DNA of 64,000 nt from NCBI RefSeq assembly GCF_900114485.1, contig NZ_FOTF01000008.1:1-64000 (forward strand). Reading direction: 5' to 3'. Positions 54,862 through 62,982 of this stretch are shown here, in pieces. This DNA comes from Loktanella salsilacus (GTDB lineage: Bacteria; Pseudomonadota; Alphaproteobacteria; Rhodobacterales; Rhodobacteraceae). Position 1 is the first letter of the stretch. Each line of letters opens with the position of its first letter. Made by a program: the position numbers and the translations under genes. A model generated the notes under the pieces. That model was not told the origin of the DNA and did no database searches. It saw only the letters and a list, made by a program, of their open reading frames with translations.

Positions 54862-54931
54862 GGTGCGGCTTGAAACCGCACCGCCTTGGCGTTACGCGGT
54901 GTCAACCCGTTTGCAGCCAAGGACGTATCCC

Positions 54932-56038
54932 ATGTCGAATCCAACCCTTCTGATCCTCGCCGGCGACGGCATCGGCCCTGAAGTCATGAACGAAGTGAAG
55001 CGCATCATCACCTGGTATGGTGACAAGCGCGACATGCCGTTTGATATCTCAGAAGACCTCGTCGGCGGCTGCGCCTATGACAAGCACGGCACGCCACTGC
55101 ACGACGACACCATGGCGAAGGCGCAAGAAGTCGACGCCGTGCTGCTGGGCGCTGTTGGCGGCCCCAAGTACGACGATCTGGATTTCAGCGTAAAGCCAGA
55201 GCGTGGCCTGTTGCGTCTGCGCAAGGAAATGGACCTGTTTTCCAACCTGCGCCCGGCGCAGTGCTTTGACGCGCTGGCGGACTTTTCGTCGCTGAAGCGC
55301 GACATCGTGGCCGGCCTTGATATCATGATTGTGCGCGAGCTGACCTCTGGCGTTTATTTCGGCGAACCGCGCGGTATCCACCTCGAGGGTAACGAGCGCG
55401 TCGGCATCAACACCCAGCGCTACACCGAGTCCGAGATTGCCCGCGTTGCGCGGTCTGCGTTTGAGCTGGCACGTCGTCGCAGCAATCGTGTGTGCTCTAT
55501 GGAAAAGGCCAACGTGATGGAATCCGGCGTGCTTTGGCGGCAGGTCGTGACCGAGATCCACGAGAAGGAATACGCGGACGTCGAACTGTCGCACATGTAT
55601 GCCGACAACGGCGCGATGCAGCTGGTGCGGAACCCCAAGCAGTTCGACGTCATCGTGACCGACAACCTCTTTGGCGACTTGCTGTCCGACGCGGCTGCAA
55701 TGCTGACAGGCTCGCTGGGGATGCTGCCATCCGCTTCGCTGGGTCTGCCGATGGCGAATGGTCGCCCGAAAGCGCTGTACGAGCCGGTACACGGTTCCGC
55801 CCCCGACATCACAGGTCAGGGCAAAGCGAACCCGATTGCCTGCATCCTAAGCTTTGCCATGGCGCTGCGTTACAGCTTTGACGCTGGCGCAGAAGCGGAT
55901 CGTCTGGAAGCAGCGGTCGAGCAGGTGCTGGCTGACGGTGCCCGCACCGCTGATTTGCTGGGGCCAGAGGGCGGTTCGCCCATCAGCACCACGCAAATGG
56001 GCGATGCAATTCTGGCGGCGCTGGACGCCAGCCTGTAA
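54932..56038 (+). CDS. leuB: 3-isopropylmalate dehydrogenase
   Basis: LeuB oxidises and decarboxylates 3-isopropylmalate to 2-ketoisocaproate with NAD+. The 368 residues from ATG 54932 (AAGGACG upstream) have [14 protein letters not shown], the [18 protein letters not shown] substrate region, the catalytic Tyr in the RYTESE stretch and Lys in [36 protein letters not shown] and [10 protein letters not shown] follow. Single domain of usual length. A terminator follows. Confidence 0.96.
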   Translation: MSNPTLLILAGDGIGPEVMNEVKRIITWYGDKRDMPFDISEDLVGGCAYDKHGTPLHDDTMAKAQEVDAVLLGAVGGPKYDDLDFSVKPERGLLRLRKEMDLFSNLRPAQCFDALADFSSLKRDIVAGLDIMIVRELTSGVYFGEPRGIHLEGNERVGINTQRYTESEIARVARSAFELARRRSNRVCSMEKANVMESGVLWRQVVTEIHEKEYADVELSHMYADNGAMQLVRNPKQFDVIVTDNLFGDLLSDAAAMLTGSLGMLPSASLGLPMANGRPKALYEPVHGSAPDITGQGKANPIACILSFAMALRYSFDAGAEADRLEAAVEQVLADGARTADLLGPEGGSPISTTQMGDAILAALDASL

Positions 56039-56057
56039 TTTAGCGCTGAAATAGACG

Positions 56058-56087
56058 GCAGGGCGGCAAAGATCGCCGCCCTGCTTT
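56058..56087 (+). terminator. Rho-independent terminator after leuB
   Basis: 10-bp stem GCAGGGCGGC / GCCGCCCTGC with a 7-nt loop and TTT, 20 bases after the leuB stop. Confidence 0.85.
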
Positions 56088-56164
56088 AAGGCCGTCTTGA
56101 CCTTCTGCGGTGCAGGGTCGACCAAGGTTGCGTTCAGATATTGCAGCCGAACAAGGACTCACCC

Positions 56165-57223
56165 ATGTCATCTAACGCCCGCGGCGCCCTGCTCGCCCTG
56201 CTTGCCTTTGGTATTTTCGCGACGCACGACGTCTTTATTAAGGTGCTGGGCGGCAGCTATTCCCCGATCCAGATCGTGTTCTTTTCCGTCTTGCTGGCGT
56301 TTCCCTTAGCGACGGTATCACTGATGCGGGACGCGACGCCGGGCACGCTGCTGCCAAAGCATCCGTGGTGGATGCTGGTGCGCACGCTGGCGGCTGTTGT
56401 GACCGGGTTCTGCGCGTTTTACGCCTTTACCGTGCTGCCGCTGGCGCAGGTTTACGCGATCTTATTCGCGTCCCCTTTGCTGATCACGATCTTGGCCGTG
56501 CCGCTGTTGGGCGAAACGGTGCGTCTGCGCAGGGGGCTGGCGGTTATCGTGGGACTGGTTGGCGTTTTAGTCGTCCTACGGCCCGGCAGCACCCAGCTAG
56601 AGCTGGGTCATGCGGCGGCACTGGTGTCGGCGATTGGCGGATCGCTGGGGTCGATTATCGTGCGCAAAATTGGCGCGGATGAACGGCCCGTCGTCCTGAT
56701 GCTGTTCCCGATGCTGGGCAACTTTGTCGTCATGGGGATCGCGCTGGTGTTCGTTTACGAGCCAATGCCGATTGCGCATATCGGGATGCTGGCGGTGATT
56801 TCAGTCTTTGCCTTTATCGCGGGCCTGCTTGTGATCGCGGCCTATAAATCCGGCGAGGCGGTGATTGTCGCGCCAATGCAATACAGTCAGATCCTGTGGG
56901 CCACGGCCTATGGTATGTTGTTCTTTGGCGAAACGCCTGACGGTGCCACAGTGCTGGGCGCGAGCATCATCATCGCCTCTGGCCTGTATATCGTGCTGCG
57001 AGAGAGCCGGTCGACCGAAAGCGGCACACCGGTACTGCGCACACGCGCTAGGTTCGAGACGGGGACGTTCCTGCGCCCCCGTCCAAGAGAGATGGACAAG
57101 ACCGCAGCAGAACCGCGGATCGTGCCGCAATCTGCGCCTTCTGCTGCCGCCCGGCCGCACCTGCGCGGGCTGCCGGGACGCGTCCCGCCAGTGGCAGAAC
57201 CACGCCGAAAAGACAGCGAATAG
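56165..57223 (+). CDS. DMT-superfamily (EamA) transporter
   Basis: This 352-residue inner-membrane protein has ten transmembrane helices in two EamA repeats (about 5-135 and 145-285). It carries VVTGFCAFYAFTVLPLAQVYAILFASPL and AAYKSGEAVIVAPMQYSQILWA. A soluble, Arg/Pro-rich cytoplasmic tail of about 65 residues follows and is unusual in length. The substrate is unknown; relatives move amino acids, nucleosides or other metabolites. ATG 56165 has AAGGA upstream. Confidence 0.88.
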   Translation: MSSNARGALLALLAFGIFATHDVFIKVLGGSYSPIQIVFFSVLLAFPLATVSLMRDATPGTLLPKHPWWMLVRTLAAVVTGFCAFYAFTVLPLAQVYAILFASPLLITILAVPLLGETVRLRRGLAVIVGLVGVLVVLRPGSTQLELGHAAALVSAIGGSLGSIIVRKIGADERPVVLMLFPMLGNFVVMGIALVFVYEPMPIAHIGMLAVISVFAFIAGLLVIAAYKSGEAVIVAPMQYSQILWATAYGMLFFGETPDGATVLGASIIIASGLYIVLRESRSTESGTPVLRTRARFETGTFLRPRPREMDKTAAEPRIVPQSAPSAAARPHLRGLPGRVPPVAEPRRKDSE

Positions 57224-57256
57224 TTACTTGGCAAACGCTTATGACGCCGCCACGGT

Positions 57257-57333
57257 CGGGCTGTAGCGCAGCCTGGTAGCGCACCTGCTTCGGGAGCAGG
57301 GGGTCGGAGGTTCGAATCCTCTCAGCCCGACCA
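57257..57333 (+). tRNA. tRNA-Pro (CGG)
   Basis: A complete cloverleaf of 77 bases with encoded CCA. The acceptor arm CGGGCTG pairs with CAGCCCG. The D-arm has AGCCTGGTAGC, the anticodon stem CCTGC/GCAGG closes a TTCGGGA loop (anticodon CGG at 57291-57293), and the T-arm has GGTTCGAATCC. It lies 33 bases after the DMT gene and directly before a decayed transposase. Confidence 0.97.
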
Positions 57334-57435
57334 TATATCCGCCTTGTAAATTGCAGAGATGTTTTGCCTTTGGGATCAGTCTTCTGACCTAAGAGCACCT
57401 TGCTCAGTGCATGCTAATATGATGCCCCACCTCAC

Positions 57436-57645
57436 CGCGAAAAGGCCCGCGATCGGGACGAATAACTCAATGGCGAGGTCGTCACCACGTTCCGCGAGGC
57501 ACAAATCCTGATTGAACCACTGTAGTATGATTAGGCCACACTGCGCTTTGGACTACTGTCTGCCAGCGCCGAAAAGCATCGCCCCGATAGACCAAAGACT
57601 GACCATGCATTAACAATCAAACCGGACCACTCGATGGGGGCACTC
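57436..57645 (+). pseudogene. Degenerate IS3-type transposase 3' end and IS terminus
   Basis: Translating 57436 onwards gives KARDRDE-stop-LNGEVVTTFREAQILIE. After a frameshift it continues as ALDYCLPAPKSIAPIDQRLTMH and a stop at 57611-57613. This aligns with the C-terminal integrase-core end of IS3-family orfB (LRDELLNGE...REAQ.LIE, then ALGYRPPAPE). CAATCAAACCGGACCACTCGATGGGGGCA, which follows, looks like the IS end. An in-frame stop (57463-57465) and frameshifts show it is dead. The rest of 57334-57796 has no coding signal I can support. Confidence 0.7.
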
Positions 57646-57796
57646 TACGTGCAAAGGCACACTGCCCTAGGCCAAACCCCGGATCACAAGGATCTGGCAT
57701 TCACAAAATCTCATCATCTCTATCAGATTTCCCTCAGCCATCTTGCTGAGAAAATTCTAAGCCTGCACCCACTCGGTTTTGGGGCGGGTTACCAGC

Positions 57797-58531
57797 CTAC
57801 TTAAAAATCGACGCAATCTCTTTCTCACTCAGCAGTTTCCACTGACCGGGTGTCATACCTTCAGGCAGTGAAAGACCGCCCAAACGTTCGCGGTGCAGTT
57901 CGGCGACGTGGTTGCCCGTGGCCGCAAACATACGGCGCACCTGATGGTATCGGCCTTCGGTGACACTGAGCAGAGCCTCGGTCTGTGAAACAATCTCTAA
58001 TTCGGCAGGTGCCAGCGGCTTTTCCTCACTATCCAGCATCAATTGACCCGAGGCGAAAATCTCGCCTTCTGTGCCGCAGAGCGGGCGAGCCAGTTTGACG
58101 CGGTAGGTCTTTCTGATGTGACGTTTAGGGCTGATGATCCGGTGCAATAGGTCCCCATCATCCGTCAGCAACAAAAGGCCGGACGTCTGCTTGTCCAAAC
58201 GCCCGATGGTCGAGATCGCCGGATTACGAAGTTTCCATCGCTTAGGCAGGATATCATAAACCAATGCGCCTTCTTCCTTGTGGGAACAGGTCATACCCAA
58301 AGGTTTGTTCAAAAGAATGACCATCCCTGCGACAGGATCGAGTGCCTCGCCGTCGATCACGAAGCGGGTCGGTAAATCTGGAGTGACAAGAATGCGCAGG
58401 TTAACGTCCGACAGCTCAACTCCGTCTAGGATGATACCGCCAACCTTTGCCAGTCGCGCCATTTCCTTGCGAGAGCCATAGCCCATCGAGGACAGAAGCT
58501 TGTCGATGCGGGACGTTGGATTTCTAGCCAT
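57797..58531 (-). CDS. rsuA: 16S rRNA pseudouridine synthase RsuA-family
   Basis: A 244-residue pseudouridine synthase with an N-terminal S4 RNA-binding domain (about 5-60; RIDKLLSSMGYGSRKEMARL). The catalytic domain has the aspartate in GRLDKQTSGLLLLT (about 113-126), and the family ends EGRYHQVRRMFAATGN. RsuA modifies U516 of 16S rRNA; RluB/E/F have the same layout, so the target is inferred from size. Base composition looks less GC-rich than in the core genes nearby. Confidence 0.87.
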   Translation of the reverse strand: MARNPTSRIDKLLSSMGYGSRKEMARLAKVGGIILDGVELSDVNLRILVTPDLPTRFVIDGEALDPVAGMVILLNKPLGMTCSHKEEGALVYDILPKRWKLRNPAISTIGRLDKQTSGLLLLTDDGDLLHRIISPKRHIRKTYRVKLARPLCGTEGEIFASGQLMLDSEEKPLAPAELEIVSQTEALLSVTEGRYHQVRRMFAATGNHVAELHRERLGGLSLPEGMTPGQWKLLSEKEIASIFK

Positions 58532-58726
58532 TTATTTTATTCCTAAGTAAGGTCTGATACCCGCAGTGTGGCTAGATTGGCTCTTGATCCATTATGCAAG
58601 TATCTCTTCATGACATTTCAGACAGGTTTCAAAAACGACCGTTTTCAAACACTCGGCAAGGTCTGCTAAGCGGACAAAGCGTCGTTCGACCTTTTTGTCC
58701 GCGGCTTAACGCCATATGGTTGCATC

Positions 58727-59095
58727 ATGATCTCTCGGTTGAAAACGACGAACCCTGACCTTGCGGAGCAAATCAATTCCGCGTGCTTTACTGACGCCAA
58801 AGCGAAAGTAATGGCCATCTTGGTAGAGATACTGGCGAACTTGCCGGACGAGGCCGTGCAACTTCTTCCGAAACATTCTTTAACTCAATGGCATAACGTT
58901 TCGCAGAATCAAATCGATGCGCTTGATGATCGCTACTTCGACTCGGAAGAAGGAGGCGACGCTGAAAAGGCGGTTGCATCATTTATTGCTGCGCGGTTTT
59001 TGGCCGCTGTGAAGTTTTGGCAAACCGCTGCCAACCAATTTGGGTTATGTGAAGCAGCCTATGAAGCGAGCTTCGCCAACGAACAGAATAGGTAG
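58727..59095 (+). CDS. Hypothetical protein, probably acquired
   Basis: A 122-residue soluble, mainly helical protein (MISRLKTTNPDLAEQIN...). It has no signal peptide, two cysteines and an acidic middle (DDRYFDSEEGGDAEKAV). I recognise no family. Codon use and composition are visibly more AT-rich than the surrounding chromosome, as is the 195-base upstream spacer. Flanked by rsuA and the ECF sigma cluster, close to tRNA-Pro and the IS remnant, so horizontal acquisition is plausible. No clear ribosome site precedes the ATG. Confidence 0.6.
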   Translation: MISRLKTTNPDLAEQINSACFTDAKAKVMAILVEILANLPDEAVQLLPKHSLTQWHNVSQNQIDALDDRYFDSEEGGDAEKAVASFIAARFLAAVKFWQTAANQFGLCEAAYEASFANEQNR

Positions 59096-59144
59096 GCTTG
59101 GGCTCAAACCGGACCTTCGCCGCGCACGGCCCTAATGACCCCTA

Positions 59145-59169
59145 AGCAGACGAAGCAGACGAAGCAGAC
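59145..59169 (+). repeat. 9-bp tandem repeat (AGCAGACGA, about 2.8 copies)
   Basis: AGCAGACGA AGCAGACGA AGCAGACTT in the gap between the hypothetical gene and the sigma factor gene. A short slippage-type repeat. Confidence 0.7.
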
Positions 59170-59263
59170 TTTGGCGGTGGGCGAAAAATCCGTCGGTAGG
59201 TCAACACGGTATCAAGTGTTGCGGGCCAAGATCACGCGTTCGACACCAATATTTGGGCGCGGT

Positions 59264-60523
59264 TTATGCGTCAGGCTGCACGTTTTCCTGCGTTTCAATA
59301 TCGGCCAAACGTTGTTCCAGAAACAGCGCATCCGGCGCGGTTGGTGCCATTGCGATGGCGCGGCGGTAGGCCTGCGCCGCAGCAAACTTGTCACCTGTCA
59401 TACCTAACATCGCAGCGCGGGCTGCGTGCCAAGGCTGATAGTCCCGAAGCTGCTCCTCGAGCCCCTCTATAATTGCCAACCCATGCGTTGGATCACCGGC
59501 CTCGGCGATGGCGACAGCTGCGTTCAGGCTGACAATCGGCGTTGGCTCGTGGCGCCAAAGCGCAAAATAGAGGGCAGCAATTTGCGGCCAATCAGGTCCG
59601 GGTTCAGCCATGTGGCAGTCCGCTATGGCGGCTTTTATTTGGTATGGCCCGGGTTGCAGGCGCTCCATGGCACGCGCAAGGATTGCGCGACCCTCGGCGA
59701 CGCGAGAGGCGTCCCATAAGCTTCGGTTTTGCATACTGGGTGGAAGGCTTATCCCATCGACGCCAATCCGTGCCCGCCGCCGCGCGGAGGTCAGTAGCAT
59801 CATCGCAAGTGCACCTTCGATTTCAGGATCGTCTGGCCGTAGTTGATCAATCAGCCGCATTAGAAATTCGGCCTCGCGGCACAGATCGCGCGGTTCATCC
59901 GGCGGGGCCAGATAGCCCGTGGTAAAGATCAAATAAACTGTCGTCAGCACGGATTCGAGGCGGGATGGCCAAAGGTCAGCCTCTGGGATTGCAAAGGGGA
60001 TGCCAGCGACAGCGATCTTGGCTTTCGCACGGCTAAGGCGTTGTCCCATCGTCGGCTCTGTATCAAGAAAAGCGCGGGCAATTTCGGCGGTTGTCAGGCC
60101 GCAAACACTGCGCAGCGTCAGCGCCACGCGTGACTTCAGCTCAAGCGCTGGGTGACAGCAAGCAAAGATCAGGCGCAAGCGCTGATCGGGTATAGTCTCG
60201 GACTGAGTGGCCCCCTCATCCGGGATCAGGACCGCCAAAGCGCGGGCCTTTTGCGCCTCTCTTGTGGTCCCGCGCAGGCGGTCGATGGCCTTTCGCCGAG
60301 CCACTTGCAGCAGCCAGCCCTGCGGCGATCTGGGCAACCCGGACCGCCCCCAATGCGCCAGGGCCGAGATCGCGGCCTCTTGTAATGCCTCCTCGGCTAA
60401 AGAAATATCGCGCAGTCCTGCTGCCAGGGCGGCCAAAAGCCGCCCTTGGTCTGACCGCATGACACGGTCAAGCTCCTTTGCCACTGTGATGGCGCTGACA
60501 GCGCCGGGGGCGGGATTGACCAT
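59264..60523 (-). CDS. ECF RNA polymerase sigma factor, ECF42-like, with TPR-like C-terminal domain
   Basis: This 419-residue sigma factor is much longer than typical ECF sigmas (~190). Regions 2 and 4 lie in the first ~180 residues (EEALQEAAISALAHW, QGWLLQVARRKAIDRLR, LTLRSVCGLTTAEIARAFL). The long C-terminal extension has DUF6596 (LIFTTGYLAPPDEPRDLCREAEFL) and TPR-like helices. This layout, with a DGPF/YciI gene directly upstream and no anti-sigma gene, is the ECF42 signature. In characterised ECF42 members the C-terminal extension is needed for activity. The YciI gene ends 4 bases before this ATG. Confidence 0.9.
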   Translation of the reverse strand: MVNPAPGAVSAITVAKELDRVMRSDQGRLLAALAAGLRDISLAEEALQEAAISALAHWGRSGLPRSPQGWLLQVARRKAIDRLRGTTREAQKARALAVLIPDEGATQSETIPDQRLRLIFACCHPALELKSRVALTLRSVCGLTTAEIARAFLDTEPTMGQRLSRAKAKIAVAGIPFAIPEADLWPSRLESVLTTVYLIFTTGYLAPPDEPRDLCREAEFLMRLIDQLRPDDPEIEGALAMMLLTSARRRARIGVDGISLPPSMQNRSLWDASRVAEGRAILARAMERLQPGPYQIKAAIADCHMAEPGPDWPQIAALYFALWRHEPTPIVSLNAAVAIAEAGDPTHGLAIIEGLEEQLRDYQPWHAARAAMLGMTGDKFAAAQAYRRAIAMAPTAPDALFLEQRLADIETQENVQPDA

Positions 60524-60527
60524 GCTC

Positions 60528-60887
60528 TTAGCCTGCGGGGGTGTAATCCATCACGGGGCGCACTTCGATCGTGCCGAAATGCGCCGACGGGATTAGGGCC
60601 GCATAGGTCAACGCAGCATCCAGATCAGGCACATCAATCACATAGTACCCACCCAAATGTTCGCGCGTTTCTGCAAATGGGCCATCCATCGTTTCCACTT
60701 TGCCCGACTTGATACGCAAAGTCGTGGCAGTTTCGACACCTTGCAGCCCGTCGCCAGAACGCAGGACGCCATCGGCTTTCAAGCGTTCATTCACAGCGAA
60801 ATAGCCGTCCATCATCTGTTTGAACGCAGGTGTTCCATGGGCTGGTTCCAGCACGGGATTATTGTAGATCAAAAGCATGTATTGCAT
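60528..60887 (-). CDS. YciI-like DGPF-domain protein
   Basis: A 119-residue ferredoxin-like-fold protein with MQYMLLIYNNP at the start and the hallmark MDGPFAETREHLGGYYVIDV (about 69-88). DGPF proteins are the usual partners of ECF42 sigma factors; an enzymatic role is not established. It follows the MAPEG gene by 22 bases and precedes the sigma gene by 4, so the three form an operon. The DGPF acidic/His residues that could be catalytic are retained. Confidence 0.9.
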   Translation of the reverse strand: MQYMLLIYNNPVLEPAHGTPAFKQMMDGYFAVNERLKADGVLRSGDGLQGVETATTLRIKSGKVETMDGPFAETREHLGGYYVIDVPDLDAALTYAALIPSAHFGTIEVRPVMDYTPAG

Positions 60888-60909
60888 GGAATTTCTCTTA
60901 TTCTGTCAG

Positions 60910-61296
60910 TCAAAAGATGTGGGTGGCGATGCATATCATGGCAGTCACAGCGGCAAGCAGGTTGGTGCCATTGCCGACGTAACGCAGTATGTGCCCTGCG
61001 TTGTCGGGCTTAAGCCCGAACGGGTGCGCGACACGTCCAACAAGAAGCAATCCACCCGAAATATGCAGCCAAACAGGGAATGCGCCCATACCTTCGGCCA
61101 ACATCATTAAGATAAGAACGAAGGTCGACCACTCTGCTGCATTTCCATGCTGGCGGATACGCTGCAACAGGTCGGCATTGCCACCATCGCCAAACGACAC
61201 GCCCGTCGCCGCTCGGGCCGAAGAAACGCGAAGCCAGAGGATCAGATAAATCGCCGCGACAAGTAGCGCGTAGATTGGGGTAATCGCGAAAACCAT
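60910..61296 (-). CDS. MAPEG-family membrane protein
   Basis: A 128-residue protein with four transmembrane helices. The MAPEG pattern RIRQHGNAAEWSTFVLILMMLAEG (about 46-69) and GRVAHPFG follow the family. Eukaryotic MAPEG enzymes act on glutathione conjugates and eicosanoids; bacterial members are mostly uncharacterised. ATG 61296 has AAAGGAG upstream. First gene of the MAPEG-YciI-ECF42 operon. Confidence 0.87.
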   Translation of the reverse strand: MVFAITPIYALLVAAIYLILWLRVSSARAATGVSFGDGGNADLLQRIRQHGNAAEWSTFVLILMMLAEGMGAFPVWLHISGGLLLVGRVAHPFGLKPDNAGHILRYVGNGTNLLAAVTAMICIATHIF

Positions 61297-61596
61297 CACA
61301 ACTCCTTTCTATATGAGGGTTCGATACCCCAAGGACGTCTGATGATTGCAGATTTCGACATGGTTGAGAAAAAAACATTTCTGGGGCCGTTCGCTACAGT
61401 CAACACGCAGCGCGAAACGCGGGCCTTGGCAACGATCTGTACCAAGGTCCGATTTGCGGAAAATGAGCATGCGCGAGGCAAAACACGTTGGCACCAAAGG
61501 TAAGCAACGTGCAGCAGATCGCCGCGAAAGCGCAGTTACAAGACACCTTGAAAGGTAAATTCCCGCTGCAGTCGACACCAAATCGCATGCTTTTAT

Positions 61597-61622
61597 GGAA
61601 CTTCCCCGCGCGGGGACGTGTT
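61597..61622 (+). promoter_or_regulatory. EcfG-like promoter (GGAAC-N17-TGTT) before the 42-residue protein
   Basis: GGAAC at 61597-61601 and TGTT at 61619-61622 are separated by 17 bases, 28 bases before the ATG. The spacer is a GC palindrome (CCCCGCGCGGGG). The rest of 61297-61650 shows no gene I can support; a minus-strand frame of 196 codons there is unlikely to be real. Confidence 0.55.
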
Positions 61623-61650
61623 CACGCTTTAACATGAAGGAGTATAAATC

Positions 61651-61779
61651 ATGAGCGGCGAAACAAACGACAGCACCACCGGCAACGGTAAAGCAGTTGA
61701 CGCAAACGAGCGTCAGAAGAACCGGCCAGAGGGTGCGGATCATATCCCCCTCAAGGACGACAAGCCCGAAGAGAAGTAA
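61651..61779 (+). CDS. Small hydrophilic protein of 42 residues
   Basis: A short gene with a near-ideal ribosome site (AAGGAG, 10 bases before ATG) and a dedicated terminator after the stop. It reads MSGETNDSTTGNGKAVDAN, then ERQKNRPEGADHIPLKDD and a KPEEK end. It is rich in Asn, Asp, Lys, Gly and Glu, lacks Cys, Trp, Tyr and Phe, and is probably disordered, like small stress or hydrophilin-type proteins. The EcfG-like box upstream supports a stress role. I do not recognise the family. Confidence 0.75.
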   Translation: MSGETNDSTTGNGKAVDANERQKNRPEGADHIPLKDDKPEEK

Positions 61780-61782
61780 TGC

Positions 61783-61810
61783 AAAGGCCGCCCGAATGAG
61801 GCGGCCTTTT
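61783..61810. terminator. Bidirectional terminator between the 42-residue gene and DUF1244 gene
   Basis: AAAGGCCGCC / GGCGGCCTTT, 10-bp stem with a 7-nt loop and an extra T, followed by CGTTT. Confidence 0.87.
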
Positions 61811-61813
61811 CGT

Positions 61814-62104
61814 TTAGTGGGTCTCTTTGAAAGCGGCCTGCGCCTCAGGCGTGGCTTCGGTCTGATGCTTTGACTGCCACTCTTCGAACGGCATGCCATA
61901 GAACGCCTCTCGTCCCTCTGCCTTGGTCATTTCGATCCCGCGCTCGTTCGCGGCCTCTTGGTACCAGCGCGACAGGCAGTTGCGACAAAAGCCCGCCAAG
62001 TTCATCATGTCGATGTTCTGTGCGTCAGGGCGGTCCTGCATCAGGTGCTGCTGCAGACGGCGAAAGGCGGCGGCTTCTAGTTCTAGTTTGGTTTGATCGT
62101 CCAT
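61814..62104 (-). CDS. DUF1244 family protein
   Basis: A 96-residue helical protein matching DUF1244: LEAAAFRRLQQHLMQ, DMMNLAGFCRNCLSRWYQEAA (about 33-53), EGREAFYGMPFEEWQSKHQ. The CRNC pair and conserved Trp/Tyr are typical. Found across proteobacteria; function unknown. It follows the N-formylglutamate amidohydrolase gene by 12 bases on the same strand. Confidence 0.9.
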   Translation of the reverse strand: MDDQTKLELEAAAFRRLQQHLMQDRPDAQNIDMMNLAGFCRNCLSRWYQEAANERGIEMTKAEGREAFYGMPFEEWQSKHQTEATPEAQAAFKETH

Positions 62105-62116
62105 CGTAACTCTCCT

Positions 62117-62866
62117 TCAAAGGCCGGTGTCGGCCAGAACCTGTTGTAAAAGCGGGGCAAGGCGTGCGGCCCAGTCGGCTTGGCCTTGCGGTGTTTCAAT
62201 CAAATCGTGCCGCACCTCGATCAGCAGGTTGGGGCGGCCGTGTTTCAGCGCGTGTCGGTCGATACTATCGCCGGGCAGGTGGCCGGAATAGGGCTGATTG
62301 TCGCCTGTCGCCCAACCCTGCGCACGGCAAGCGGCGATAAAGGGCCCTGCCAAGCGCGCGTCGGCGGCATAAAGCACGCCGACTTCCCATGGGCGGGGCG
62401 GGCGACCCTTAAGCTGCGGCGTAAAACTGTGGATAGCGCAGATGACAGGGGCCGCGCGCTGCGCCGCAAGGTCCGCGATCGCAGCATGATAAGGGCGGTG
62501 CAGCCGGTCAAGGCGCGCTTCTTTTTCCGCATCACCTGCGCGGGCGTTGGCAGGGATCACTGTGCCGTCATAAAGCTTCATCAACAGCGTCGGATCAAGC
62601 TCTCCCCTATTAGGGTCGATGACCAGCCGGGAAAACCGAGAAGCGATCACCGGGGAATTCAACGCTTCGCCAATCCCTTGCGCGACGCCCAAGGCGCCAA
62701 CGTCGTAGGCGATGTGACGATTCATGTCAGCAGCAGGCAGGCCCAGATCGCCGCCATTGACCCAATCAGGCACCGCATTGCTGGCATGATCGACGGTCAC
62801 CAGCCACCGGCCAGAGCGAACCGCACCGCTTATTTCATAGGCAGTTTTCAGCATGTCACCTGTCAT
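62117..62866 (-). CDS. N-formylglutamate amidohydrolase family protein
   Basis: This 249-residue zinc-dependent-type hydrolase has VTVDHASNAVPDW (about 23-35), DVGALGVAQGI, SRFSRLVIDPNRG (about 77-89) and AIHSFTPQLKG, the characteristic FGase motifs. Family enzymes split N-formylglutamate to glutamate and formate in histidine breakdown, but stand-alone members such as this (no hut genes nearby) may act on other N-acyl substrates. ATG 62866; a second ATG four codons in is possible. Confidence 0.88.
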   Translation of the reverse strand: MTGDMLKTAYEISGAVRSGRWLVTVDHASNAVPDWVNGGDLGLPAADMNRHIAYDVGALGVAQGIGEALNSPVIASRFSRLVIDPNRGELDPTLLMKLYDGTVIPANARAGDAEKEARLDRLHRPYHAAIADLAAQRAAPVICAIHSFTPQLKGRPPRPWEVGVLYAADARLAGPFIAACRAQGWATGDNQPYSGHLPGDSIDRHALKHGRPNLLIEVRHDLIETPQGQADWAARLAPLLQQVLADTGL

Positions 62867-62982
62867 TCTTTCTTCACCGCATTTAGAATAGTTGTGGCAG
62901 GAATGGAATTAAGCAATAAGGGCCACGAAAACGGCGTTACCGCTAACACCGTGCAGCCCGCCGTAAAAGGGACCCAATTTCG

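Noticed and set aside
59145-59169. CRISPR-like repeat
   Set aside because: Three 9-base units in direct contact with no spacers; a simple tandem repeat. No CRISPR array or cas gene elsewhere.
57257-61296. A defined integrative element at tRNA-Pro
   Set aside because: No integrase gene and no second copy of the tRNA 3' end were seen; only an IS remnant and compositional hints.
61309-61899. Minus-strand frame of 196 codons next to the MAPEG gene
   Set aside because: It crosses the 42-residue gene, a terminator and the end of DUF1244, has no ribosome site and no family resemblance.
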